Part shown: positions 28,166 to 36,703 of the stretch, one piece after another | Numbering within the stretch: the stretch's first letter is position 1 | Layout of the letters: every line of letters starts with the position of its first letter | NCBI RefSeq assembly: GCF_947500065.1 | Contig: NZ_CANMQT010000006.1 | Span: forward strand, 350,417-414,416 | DNA: 64,000 nucleotides | From: an uncultured Aquimarina sp. | Lineage (GTDB): Bacteria > Bacteroidota > Bacteroidia > Flavobacteriales > Flavobacteriaceae | Reading direction: 5' to 3' | Position numbers and translations under genes: made by a program | The notes under the pieces: generated by a model | What the model was told of the DNA's origin: nothing | Database searches by the model: none | The model's input: the letters and a program-made list of their open reading frames with translations, nothing else

Positions 28166-28657
28166 CTAAAATTTGTATCTGGCACTAAATCCCAGATTAA
28201 AAATAATGTCATCATTACTGTAGTCGTCAAAATAAATTTCTGGTCTGAAATCTAACGAAATCATTAATGGGAAATCAAAATTATATTCGATACCTACATC
28301 TCCAGTTACAAAGCCAAAAGTCTCTAAATTATCTCTATTATCAAGATCATCATCAAAATCGACTAGTCCACCACCGATTCCTGGACCAACATACCAATTA
28401 AGGCCTCCATCAATATTAAATACCCACTGATACATTCCTGTCAGTTTTAAGGCATTATATCGATTTCTTCCTTGTACACCTAAATCTAATTCGATTCTGG
28501 TATTAGAACTTAATTTAGCTTGATAGGTAGCCTCTGCCCAAAAACCATCACTTTCACTTAGGCGTAAACCAATTGCGTGTTCCGAAATGTCCTGCGCTTG
28601 TGCAGTAAAAATAGAAGCTAGTAATAATGTGGTAAAGATAAAAATACGCTTCATCAT
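28166..28657 (-). CDS. small outer-membrane beta-barrel protein, paralog B
   Basis: The 163-residue protein has a signal peptide (residues 1-21, ending FTAQAQD). It shares the same strand pattern as its neighbour: AIGLRLSESDGFWAEATYQ, NWYVGPGIGGGLVDF, and a terminal FNLGFSARYKF. It is about 15 residues shorter than paralog A. It has its own terminator and about 140 bases to paralog A, enough for a separate promoter. Function is unknown beyond likely outer-membrane location. Confidence 0.8.
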   Translation of the reverse strand: MMKRIFIFTTLLLASIFTAQAQDISEHAIGLRLSESDGFWAEATYQAKLSSNTRIELDLGVQGRNRYNALKLTGMYQWVFNIDGGLNWYVGPGIGGGLVDFDDDLDNRDNLETFGFVTGDVGIEYNFDFPLMISLDFRPEIYFDDYSNDDIIFNLGFSARYKF

Positions 28658-28777
28658 TGTAATTTTGTTTTTTATTGTTACCTCAATATAACGTTAGATC
28701 TAATTTTTTAATGTGACAAGATTGCTTAAGATTTTGTTAATTTAGTTAACACTTTCCTAAGGAGAATCAGATGTCAT

Positions 28778-29590
28778 TTAAACTTCCTGAAGCTTCATAT
28801 CGGTGCTTTCGAAAATTTTATCCGCAGAGTTTGCGATAAACCCAGTAAAAAGGTGTCCATTTTCCTCCTTATACCTATAGGCAAATTCATAATAACAAGA
28901 AGTAACCTCTTTAATTCCTTCTTCGAATTCAACTTTAATTACATCTGCAAGGATACTAGATTGTTCTAATAACTGAGAAGGAGCTCCTTTGATTTCTCCA
29001 CCTGATGAATTCATAGAAAAACCATTGTTTTTAAGAAAATCATTTAAATCATTTAAATTGGTGAATCCTTCTAATTTATTAACATTTATTGTAAAGTGAT
29101 TAGAACAGAATCCATTAACATACATCCAGGCTGCATATTCTGATTCCTCTTGTAGTGCTTTGTAAGTTTTATAAGAAGGTGTTCCCCAAATCCTACCTTT
29201 CAAAATAAGGTCATCTTCATGGAAGACATTGTGATCACAATTATCTAGTATTTCCTTTATTGTTGTTTGTAATTCATCAGAGAAATGATGAGTTAACAAT
29301 TGACTTATGAAGATTTTTGGTGCGTTTGGATTGTCAATATGCTCATAGTGCTTTGCATATAGTTTCTTAGCTTCAAAATGATATTCACCCATTTCTTTAT
29401 ATCCCATAGCTATAAATGGTCTAGCGATCACTTCTATATCTGTCCTGGGATCATCAAATGTTCTAATAGCAATATGATCATTAAAAATAGTTTCTCCTTC
29501 TCTCTCTAGAAGTGAGTTCACTTTATATGCAGATGGAGTTTTACTTGCATATTGTTTCCATAGTTCTTCAAAAAAAAGTGTAGAATTCAT
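28778..29590 (-). CDS. DUF1338 protein, probable 2-oxoadipate dioxygenase/decarboxylase (HglS-like)
   Basis: The 270-residue protein belongs to the DUF1338 (VOC-like) family. A characterised member, HglS, is an Fe(II) enzyme that converts 2-oxoadipate to D-2-hydroxyglutarate. The expected metal triad is visible as His39 (NDHIAIRTF), His165 (CSNHFTINV) and Glu235 (CYYEFAYRY). Arg43 sits four residues after the first His, as I recall for the substrate-binding Arg of HglS. It is divergent from an Lrp-type regulator that overlaps an FAD/Fe-S oxidase of the D-2-hydroxyglutarate dehydrogenase type. That context strongly supports a role late in lysine breakdown. It is shorter than the Pseudomonas enzyme. 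Confidence 0.85.
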   Translation of the reverse strand: MNSTLFFEELWKQYASKTPSAYKVNSLLEREGETIFNDHIAIRTFDDPRTDIEVIARPFIAMGYKEMGEYHFEAKKLYAKHYEHIDNPNAPKIFISQLLTHHFSDELQTTIKEILDNCDHNVFHEDDLILKGRIWGTPSYKTYKALQEESEYAAWMYVNGFCSNHFTINVNKLEGFTNLNDLNDFLKNNGFSMNSSGGEIKGAPSQLLEQSSILADVIKVEFEEGIKEVTSCYYEFAYRYKEENGHLFTGFIANSADKIFESTDMKLQEV

Positions 29591-29752
29591 TTGTTTATCT
29601 GTTTATTTTTGATGTAAAAATACTATTTTTGACTAATTTTATTTATTAAGACAATTGATTTAATTGATTATTGTTTTATTTTAAGTCAAATTGATTTTAC
29701 TTGAAAACAAGCTTTATTGTTTAAGTATAGATCTTTTAAAATTTTACTATTT

Positions 29753-30232
29753 ATGAATCATTTTGATTATATAGACCAACAGATATTGTTACAGATCCGT
29801 AAGGATGCTAGAAAACCTTTTTCTCAAATTGCAGAAGAACTAAAGATTTCTAATTCATTAGTCCATCAAAGAATTCGAAAATTAAAAGAGAATGGTGTTA
29901 TACATAAAGCAGAGTTTGTAATCGATGAGAAACAGATAGGATATAAGACCAAATCTTATGTAGGTATCCGACTTAAAGAAGCTAGGTACGCTAAATCTGT
30001 TGTTGAAGACCTTGCTAAAATACCTGAAATATTAGAATGCAATTATGTTTCTGGTAATTACGCACTTTTTATTCTGATATTTGCATACGATAATCATCAT
30101 CTACGCAATATACTATATGAACAGGTACATCAAATTGATGGAGTAGGTGGAACAGATAGTTTCATTTGTTTTGATACTAATTTTAAAAGACAAATTACCT
30201 TAGATTCATTGGTAAAAGGAATACAATTATGA
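29753..30232 (+). CDS. Lrp/AsnC-family transcription regulator
   Basis: The 159-residue regulator has an N-terminal winged HTH (DYIDQQILLQIRKDARKPFS, then ISNSLVHQRIRKLKENGVI). A C-terminal RAM ligand-binding domain follows (YVGIRLKEARYAKSVVEDL, NYVSGNYALFILIFA). I choose the ATG at 29753 (MNHFDYIDQQ), because the family starts at this point and the in-frame TTG at 29717 would add 12 unrelated residues. Its stop overlaps the next start (ATGA, 4 bases), so it is translationally coupled to the oxidase gene. It is divergent from the DUF1338 gene. Control of both by an amino acid, plausibly lysine or aminoadipate, is an inference. Confidence 0.9.
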   Translation: MNHFDYIDQQILLQIRKDARKPFSQIAEELKISNSLVHQRIRKLKENGVIHKAEFVIDEKQIGYKTKSYVGIRLKEARYAKSVVEDLAKIPEILECNYVSGNYALFILIFAYDNHHLRNILYEQVHQIDGVGGTDSFICFDTNFKRQITLDSLVKGIQL

Positions 30233-33150
30233 TTAGAGAAACTGACCTGAAAATACTAAAAGATCGGTTAGATGGAGAACTAAAGTTTGATTCACTTACT
30301 AAATCATTGTATGCAACTGATGCATCGGTATATCGAAGGATTCCTGCTGCGGCAGCTTTTCCAAAGAATATATCGGATATAAAGAAGATTATTGATTTTG
30401 CTAATAATCATAATTGTGGTTTAATTCCTAGAACAGCTGGGACATCCCTAGCAGGACAATGTGTAGGAGAAGGTATTGTGGTGGATGTATCTAAATATTT
30501 TACTAAAATAATTTCTGTTGATAAAATTAATAAAACGGTAACCGTTCAACCCGGAGTTATTAGGGATGATCTTAATCGTTTTTTAAAACCACATGGCTTG
30601 TTTTTTGGCCCTAATACATCTACTTCTAATAGATGTATGATTGGCGGAATGGTTGGTAATAATAGTAGTGGAACTACCTCTATACAATATGGCGTAACAC
30701 GAGATAAGGTAATTGAATTACAAACGTTACTGTCTGATGGTAGTGAAGCTGTTTTTACAGATGTTTCTAAAGAAGATTTTGAGCATAAAACGAAACTAAA
30801 TACTTTAGAAGGAAAGCTATATCAAACTATTTATAAAGAGCTCTCACCAAAGGATATACAAAAGCGTATAGATGATAATTTTCCAAAAAAGGAGATACAC
30901 AGACGTAATACAGGATATGCTATTGATGAGCTCCTGGCATCAGCTGTTTTTTCTCATGAGAAGGATAGCTTTAATATGTGTAAGTTATTATCTGGTAGTG
31001 AAGGAACATTGGCTTTTACTACTCAGATTACCTTGCAATTAGATGAATTACCACCACAAGAATCATTGATGATTGCTTCACATTTTCGCTCCATTGAAGA
31101 TTGTCTTAATGCGGTAGCACCTGTAATGCAACACGAATTATTCACTTGTGAGATGATGGATAAAACGATTTTGGATTGTACTAAGAATAATATAGAACAG
31201 CTTAAAAATCGTTTCTTTATAAAAGAAGATCCACAAGCAATTTTGATGCTCGAACTAAGAGCAAATGATACAGAAAGTCTTGAAAAACAAAAGTTAGCAC
31301 TTTTATCTACCATAGAAAAAACAGAATTATCATATGCAAATCCTATTTTATTAGGAGAAGAAATACATCAGGCATTAGAACTTCGAAAAGCAGGATTAGG
31401 ACTATTAGGTAATATTGTTGGTGATAAGAAAGCAGTTGCGTGTATAGAAGATACAGCAGTAGCTTTGCCCGATTTGGCAGATTATATTGCTGAGTTTTCT
31501 GATCTTATGAAAAAACACGATCAGCAGGCTGTTTACTATGCACATGCTGGTGCGGGAGAACTTCATTTGAGACCTATTCTAGATCTTAAAAAGAAAGAGG
31601 ATGTGGTGCTTTTTAAAAAAATAACCGATGATGTAGCTGCTCTAGTAAAGAAGTATAAAGGATCCATGAGTGGAGAACATGGAGACGGAATTGTACGTGC
31701 AGGATATATTCCTTTTATGATTGGTGATGAGAATTATGAATTGCTAAAGCGAATTAAAAATGTTTTTGATCCTAAAAGTATTTTCAATCCAGGTAAAATC
31801 GTAGATGCCTATGCGATGGACGAGCAATTGCGATATGAAATTGATCGCAAAGAACCTGAAATAAAAACATTGTTTGATTTTACGGATTCACAAGGAATAT
31901 TAAGGGCAGCAGAAAAATGTAATGGTAGTGGCGATTGCAGAAAATCTGTTGAAGCAGGTGGAACGATGTGTCCAAGTTACAGAGCAACTAAAAATGAGAA
32001 AGATACCACTAGAGGTAGAGCAAATGCTCTAAGAGAAGTGTTAACTAATAGCACAAGTAAAAATAAATTTAACCAAAAGGAGTTAAAAGAAGTTTTTGAT
32101 TTATGCCTTAGTTGTAAAGGGTGTTCTAGTGAATGTCCTTCTAATGTAGATGTAGCTACCTTAAAAGCAGAGTTTGAATATCAATACCAAAAAGAGAATG
32201 GAGTTTCGGTAAGAACAAAGTTATTTGCAAATAATAACAAATTGAATAATCTAGGAAGAATTGCTCCTGGATTAACAAATTTCGTTTTTAAAAATACAAT
32301 TACTTCTGGAATTTTAAAATCTACGTTAGGTATCGCTAAAGAAAGAGAATTACCGTTGTTAAGTAAACAATCTCTTAGAAATTGGTGTAGTAAAAATTTA
32401 GTGTCCACTCAACCAAAAAATCCAATTAAAACTATTTACTTTTTTATAGATGAATTTACAGATCATTTAGATTCCAATATAGGAATTGATGCTATAGAAT
32501 TACTTACTAAATTGAATTATCAAGTAAAAATTACTAAGCATAAGGAAAGTGGTAGAACTTTTATTTCGAAAGGTTTATTAAAGCAAGCCAAAGCTTTGGC
32601 AAATCATAATGTAAGTGTTTTTAGTAATTTGATTTCGGATGAAATACTTCTCATTGGTTTAGAACCTTCAGCTATATTAACATTTAGAGATGAATATCTG
32701 CGATTAGCAGATCATAAAGAAGAAGCTAAAACACTTTCTAAGAATGTTTTTCTTATCGATGAATTTTTAAAATCAGAAATTGAACTTGGAAATATTACTT
32801 CTGATCAATTTACAAAAGAAGAAAAGGTAATAAAGCTTCACGGACATTGTCATCAGAAAGCGTTATCTACTATTCATACAACGTTTGTATATCTTAACTT
32901 ACCTAAAAACTTTAAAGTTACTATTATACCATCAGGATGTTGCGGTATGGCGGGATCCTTTGGGTATGAGAAAGAACATTATGATATCAGTATGCAAGTA
33001 GGAGAGCAAACTTTATTTCCGGCTGTTAGAAAAACCCCAGAAACAACTATGATTACCGCGGTTGGAACGAGTTGTAGACATCAGATAAAAGATGGAACAC
33101 AGCGTATAGCCTTGCATCCTGTTAGTGTGTTAAGAAAAGCTTTGTTATAG
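30229..33150 (+). CDS. FAD-linked oxidase with 4Fe-4S domain, probable D-2-hydroxyglutarate dehydrogenase
   Basis: The 973-residue protein fuses a PCMH-type FAD-binding half to an iron-sulfur half. The FAD half contains PRTAGTSLAGQCVGEGIVV, GGMVGNNSSGTTSIQYG, and the C-terminal cap HGDGIVRAGY and FDPKSIFNPGK. The Fe-S half contains KCNGSGDCRK, CLSCKGCSSECPSNVD and a CCG-domain CCGMAGSFGYE. This is the architecture of YdiJ-type D-2-hydroxyglutarate dehydrogenases and of some D-lactate dehydrogenases. The DUF1338 neighbour, expected to make D-2-hydroxyglutarate, favours the first reading: oxidation to 2-oxoglutarate for the TCA cycle. It overlaps the Lrp gene by four bases. Confidence 0.87.
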   Translation: MIRETDLKILKDRLDGELKFDSLTKSLYATDASVYRRIPAAAAFPKNISDIKKIIDFANNHNCGLIPRTAGTSLAGQCVGEGIVVDVSKYFTKIISVDKINKTVTVQPGVIRDDLNRFLKPHGLFFGPNTSTSNRCMIGGMVGNNSSGTTSIQYGVTRDKVIELQTLLSDGSEAVFTDVSKEDFEHKTKLNTLEGKLYQTIYKELSPKDIQKRIDDNFPKKEIHRRNTGYAIDELLASAVFSHEKDSFNMCKLLSGSEGTLAFTTQITLQLDELPPQESLMIASHFRSIEDCLNAVAPVMQHELFTCEMMDKTILDCTKNNIEQLKNRFFIKEDPQAILMLELRANDTESLEKQKLALLSTIEKTELSYANPILLGEEIHQALELRKAGLGLLGNIVGDKKAVACIEDTAVALPDLADYIAEFSDLMKKHDQQAVYYAHAGAGELHLRPILDLKKKEDVVLFKKITDDVAALVKKYKGSMSGEHGDGIVRAGYIPFMIGDENYELLKRIKNVFDPKSIFNPGKIVDAYAMDEQLRYEIDRKEPEIKTLFDFTDSQGILRAAEKCNGSGDCRKSVEAGGTMCPSYRATKNEKDTTRGRANALREVLTNSTSKNKFNQKELKEVFDLCLSCKGCSSECPSNVDVATLKAEFEYQYQKENGVSVRTKLFANNNKLNNLGRIAPGLTNFVFKNTITSGILKSTLGIAKERELPLLSKQSLRNWCSKNLVSTQPKNPIKTIYFFIDEFTDHLDSNIGIDAIELLTKLNYQVKITKHKESGRTFISKGLLKQAKALANHNVSVFSNLISDEILLIGLEPSAILTFRDEYLRLADHKEEAKTLSKNVFLIDEFLKSEIELGNITSDQFTKEEKVIKLHGHCHQKALSTIHTTFVYLNLPKNFKVTIIPSGCCGMAGSFGYEKEHYDISMQVGEQTLFPAVRKTPETTMITAVGTSCRHQIKDGTQRIALHPVSVLRKALL

Positions 33151-33270
33151 TTTTGATCAGTATAATTCATTTAAAATCATATAGTTATAAAATTGTGAAT
33201 ATCTATTACTATAATTCGTGTTGAGATTTTTTTTTAAGATTTATATTTGGCATCCTAAAAAAGTAAATAT

Positions 33271-33825
33271 ATGAGCGCTACTTGGTACGAATGTAAAGTA
33301 AAGTATAGAAAAATCAATGATTCTGGAGTACAGAAGGTTACTACAGAACCTTATTTGGTTGATGCTGTATCTTATACAGAAGCAGAAACTAGAATTAATG
33401 AAGAAATGGCAGCTTATGTTAGCGAAGAATTTAAAATCACTAATATAAAAGTTGCAAATTTTGCAGAGATACACCCATTTGAGAATTCTGATCGTTGGTT
33501 TAAATCAAAGGTATCTTTAATTGCTTATGATGAAGAAAGTGGTAAAGAGCGAAAAACCAATCTGTATTTGTTAGTGCAGGCTAATGATGTAAAAGAGGCC
33601 TTTGATAATACCAATAGTATGATGAAAGGCACTACAGGAGATTATACTATTCCGGCTATTACAGAATCGCCAATTATGGATGTATTTCCTTATTTCACAG
33701 GAGAAGAAGATCAATTAGAAAAATTTAAAACATTACGAGATTCTGTTCAAGTTGTAGAAGAAGTAGAGATAGATGAAAATGTGCCTGCAGCTCCCGGTTT
33801 TATTTTAAAAGAAGAAGAAGAGTAA
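33271..33825 (+). CDS. DUF4494 family protein
   Basis: The 184-residue cytoplasmic protein matches the DUF4494 group of Bacteroidota: N-terminal TWYECKVKYRKINDSG, then TTEPYLVDAVSYTEAETRI, EEFKITNIKVANFAEI, and a central DRWFKSKVSLIAYDEESGK. No function is known for the family. A terminal Glu-rich tail (ILKEEEE) ends it. It is a single gene, 120 bases after the oxidase and closed by a strong terminator. Confidence 0.85.
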   Translation: MSATWYECKVKYRKINDSGVQKVTTEPYLVDAVSYTEAETRINEEMAAYVSEEFKITNIKVANFAEIHPFENSDRWFKSKVSLIAYDEESGKERKTNLYLLVQANDVKEAFDNTNSMMKGTTGDYTIPAITESPIMDVFPYFTGEEDQLEKFKTLRDSVQVVEEVEIDENVPAAPGFILKEEEE

Positions 33826-33878
33826 TCTCTTTTTAGATACTATTATTAGAAACCTAAAATAATATTGGTTTCTATTTT

Positions 33879-33928
33879 AAAAGTTTTTATATCTGTGATC
33901 CAGTCATAGATATAGAAACTTTTTTTTG
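33879..33928 (+). terminator. terminator after the DUF4494 gene
   Basis: A long stem, AAAAGTTTTTATATCT (33879-33894) against AGATATAGAAACTTTT (33908-33923), with one mismatch and a 13-base loop, is followed by a T tract. Confidence 0.85.
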
Positions 33929-34060
33929 CTCTAGAATTACATGCTAGGTTATTAAATTGATTTTTATTAAAGTATTAGTAACTTATTCTACAATTAATCG
34001 TCATACACATGATGATTATTCTTAAGCAATTTCACATACCAATCAAAAATAACGAACCAC

Positions 34061-35725
34061 ATGAAATCTTTACAAAAAATTAAATCACTTGTACTTGTAG
34101 GCCTATGTATAATTAGTTTTATACCCGTTCAAGGTCAAAATATGGAAAAAGAAATTGATGCCATCGTTTCTTCAATGTATATAGCAGATGAACCAGGAGT
34201 TTCCATTTTAGTAGCAAAAGATGGTAAATCTATCTACCGCAAAGCATTCGGAAAAGCAAGTTTAGAATTAGATGTTCCTTTAAAACCAGAAAATGTATTC
34301 GAGATAGGTTCTATTACCAAACAATTTACAGCAGTCGCTATTCTAATGCTACAAGAACAAGGAAAACTTAAAGTTGAAGATGATATCACAAAATATATTC
34401 CAGATTATCCTACTAATGGAAAAAATATTACGATTCATCATCTGTTAAATCATACTTCTGGTATAAAAAGTTATACTGGGATGGAAAGCTTTATGAAATC
34501 TGCACGTACAGATATGACACCAAAGGAATTGATTGATGTTTTTAAAAATGAACCTATGGATTTTGATCCAGGAGAAGAGTTTAAGTATAATAATTCTGGT
34601 TATATATTATTAGGATACATCATTGAAGTAATTACATCTGATACCTATGAAAATTTTATAGAGAAAAATATCTTTGAAAAGATAGGTATGAATTCCTCTT
34701 ATTATGGAAGCATGAGTGAGCTGATTAAAAACAGAGCATTAGGATATAAGAAACAAGGTGATACATATTTAAATGCAGATTATCTTAGTTTGACATTACC
34801 ATATGCTGCTGGTTCATTGATGTCTACAGTGGATGATTTATTAAAATGGCAAAATGCAATAAGTGCTAATACCTTTATTAAAAGAACAAGTTTAGAAAAA
34901 GCTATCAATGGTTCTACATTGAATAGTGGCGAAGAAATTAATTATGGATATGGTTGGGGTAAGACTGATATACAGGGTTCTAAAGGATATTCTCATAGTG
35001 GAGGAATTTTTGGATATACAACTAATGGGATTTTTCTAGAAAAGGAAAATGTATATGTAATTGGGCTAACCAATTGTAATTGTAAAAACGTACGTGAAAT
35101 TACTATGAAAGTAGCCGCTACGGTAATAGGTAAACCGATTCCGGATAAGAAAGATGCAATAACATTATCTGTTGATGAAGTAAAGAAATGGGTTGGTGCT
35201 TATCAATTCGAAGGAGATGTAATAAGACATATTACCTTAAAAAATGGTAAGTTATTTAGTCTTAGAGAAGGTGAGAACTCAAGAGAATTTGAGATTTATC
35301 CAATGAAAGATGGTTCATTTATTTTTGATGATGGAACGATATCATATACTTTTTCTTTGGCAAATGATGGTAAGCGACAAACAATTTTTAAAACTGCTCA
35401 AGAAAGTTTTATTGGAAAAGGAATTGATAAAGCACTTCCTGCAGAAAGAAAGACTATAACAGTTGCTCCAGATGTTTTAAAACATTATGTAGGTAAGTAT
35501 GAACTGCAACCAAATTTTATTATTGATATTACCTTAGAAGGAAATTCAATATATGCTAAGGCTACAGGTCAACCTAAATTTGAGATTTTTGCAGAAAGTG
35601 AAACGCTATTTTTCTTAAAAGTAGTTCCTGCAGAAATTACATTTAATAAAAGTGATAAAGGAACTATAGACAGTTTAACCTTAAATCAAGGTGGAAGACA
35701 AATGCCAGCAAAGCGGATAGAATAA
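34061..35725 (+). CDS. secreted class C beta-lactamase-fold serine hydrolase
   Basis: The 554-residue protein has a signal peptide (residues 1-27, ending VQGQN). The penicillin-binding/beta-lactamase class C fold follows, with SxxK in FEIGSITKQFTAVA (about residues 89-102), YxN in FKYNNSGYILLG and the third motif as YSHSGGIFGYT. Two C-terminal repeat-like domains follow (VKKWVGAYQFEGDVIRHITL and LKHYVGKYELQPNFIIDITL), typical of DUF3471-like tails. Such proteins are esterases, D-amino peptidases or similar; antibiotic resistance is not implied. It is a single gene with its own terminator. Confidence 0.88.
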   Translation: MKSLQKIKSLVLVGLCIISFIPVQGQNMEKEIDAIVSSMYIADEPGVSILVAKDGKSIYRKAFGKASLELDVPLKPENVFEIGSITKQFTAVAILMLQEQGKLKVEDDITKYIPDYPTNGKNITIHHLLNHTSGIKSYTGMESFMKSARTDMTPKELIDVFKNEPMDFDPGEEFKYNNSGYILLGYIIEVITSDTYENFIEKNIFEKIGMNSSYYGSMSELIKNRALGYKKQGDTYLNADYLSLTLPYAAGSLMSTVDDLLKWQNAISANTFIKRTSLEKAINGSTLNSGEEINYGYGWGKTDIQGSKGYSHSGGIFGYTTNGIFLEKENVYVIGLTNCNCKNVREITMKVAATVIGKPIPDKKDAITLSVDEVKKWVGAYQFEGDVIRHITLKNGKLFSLREGENSREFEIYPMKDGSFIFDDGTISYTFSLANDGKRQTIFKTAQESFIGKGIDKALPAERKTITVAPDVLKHYVGKYELQPNFIIDITLEGNSIYAKATGQPKFEIFAESETLFFLKVVPAEITFNKSDKGTIDSLTLNQGGRQMPAKRIE

Positions 35726-35752
35726 CTTTAGCTTTAATCAAAAGAAAATTTA

Positions 35753-35803
35753 GAAACGATACGTAGATAAGATATTGAAATTATCCATGTATCGTTTCTT
35801 TTT
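35753..35803 (+). terminator. terminator of the serine hydrolase that reaches into the end of miaE copy 2
   Basis: GAAACGATAC (35753-35762) and GTATCGTTTC (35789-35798) form a 10-bp perfect stem followed by TTTTTT. The right arm and T run encode, on the other strand, the last residues of the convergent MiaE (KKETIHG). The two genes therefore share these bases. Confidence 0.6.
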
Positions 35804-36365
35804 TACCATATTTCTGGATAAGTTCTCCTTCAAATTTTAGTAAATCCTGCCATTGTTGATCCACATCAATATCTTTTCCGTACTTACGTGCAAAACCAAT
35901 AAAGGTTGTATAATGACCGGCTTCACTGATCATAAGGTCATGATAGAATTTTGATAATTCTGGATCCTTTATTTTTTCAGAAAGGAGCTTAAAACGTTCA
36001 CAGCTACGAGCCTCAATCATTGCCGAAAAAAGTAATCTATTGACTAGACCTTGTTGACGACTTCCACCTTGCTTTGCTTTATATTTAAATAGTTCATTTA
36101 CATAACTATCCTTTCGCTCACGACCTAGTGTGTAACCACGTTTTTTTATAAGCTCGTGAACCATTTGAAAATGCTCTAATTCTTCTTGAGCTAAGATCAA
36201 TAAATCGGTCACAAGATCTTCGTGTTCAGAGTTTAGTGTGATGATTGTAATTGCATTGGTCGCTGCTTTTTGTTCGCACCATGCATGATCGGTAAGGATT
36301 TCTTCAATATTTGATTCTACTAGAGCAGCCCAACGAGGATCAGTAGCTAATTTTAAACCCAGCAT
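35781..36365 (-). CDS. miaE: MiaE-type tRNA hydroxylase, copy 2
   Basis: This 194-residue ferritin-like diiron protein is a paralog of the gene at 19,308-19,889. Shared blocks include MLGLKLxTDPRW, NIEEILTDHAxCEQKA, EARSCERFKLLSE and the C-terminal KKExIHG. All expected ligand motifs (CEQKA, EELEHFQMVH, EARSC, SEAGHY) are kept, so both copies look active. The differences lie mostly in the second helix and the QGGSRQQ loop. Either could be the true ms2io6A hydroxylase. Convergent with the serine hydrolase gene, it shares bases with its terminator. Confidence 0.88.
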   Translation of the reverse strand: MLGLKLATDPRWAALVESNIEEILTDHAWCEQKAATNAITIITLNSEHEDLVTDLLILAQEELEHFQMVHELIKKRGYTLGRERKDSYVNELFKYKAKQGGSRQQGLVNRLLFSAMIEARSCERFKLLSEKIKDPELSKFYHDLMISEAGHYTTFIGFARKYGKDIDVDQQWQDLLKFEGELIQKYGKKETIHG

Positions 36366-36559
36366 AGTCTTTTTGTTTTGGATGATTTGGAATATTTAGT
36401 CAAAGATACGTATTACAGATTTTGTTTTTAAAAATTAGTGTTTTCTAATACTTATATCATTACTTAATTTAATATACTATAATAATTAAATACTACTTTT
36501 TTTGTGACATTTTGGGTTGTTTGCATACTTATATAGTAAACATAAAAGTACACGTAAAG

Positions 36560-36676
36560 ATGAAAAATAACACTTCGAAATATCAAGAACTAAAAAATAG
36601 GTTTTTTAAATTTTATCAATGTGAAGTAAAACAATTTAATAAGATATTTGGGATTATAAAATTCAGTGTTTTGTAG
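36560..36676 (+). CDS. possible 38-residue small ORF
   Basis: ATG at 36560 opens a 38-codon frame (MKNNTSKYQELKNRFFKFYQ...) ending in TAG at 36674-36676, in the 338-base gap between divergently arranged miaE copy 2 and a cyclase gene facing it. It is basic and aromatic-rich. An ACTTTTTTTG stretch about 60 bases upstream could belong to a promoter. Chance ORFs of this length are common in such AT-rich DNA, so support is weak. Nothing else in the gap stands out. Confidence 0.28.
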   Translation: MKNNTSKYQELKNRFFKFYQCEVKQFNKIFGIIKFSVL

Positions 36677-36703
36677 AAGGTCTTACTAGCAATAGGTTTT
36701 CCT

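Noticed and set aside
34061..35725. Antibiotic resistance beta-lactamase
   Set aside because: The fold matches, but the domain tail and family are those of broad serine hydrolases; resistance cannot be claimed. The same holds for the gene at 48.8-49.9 kb.
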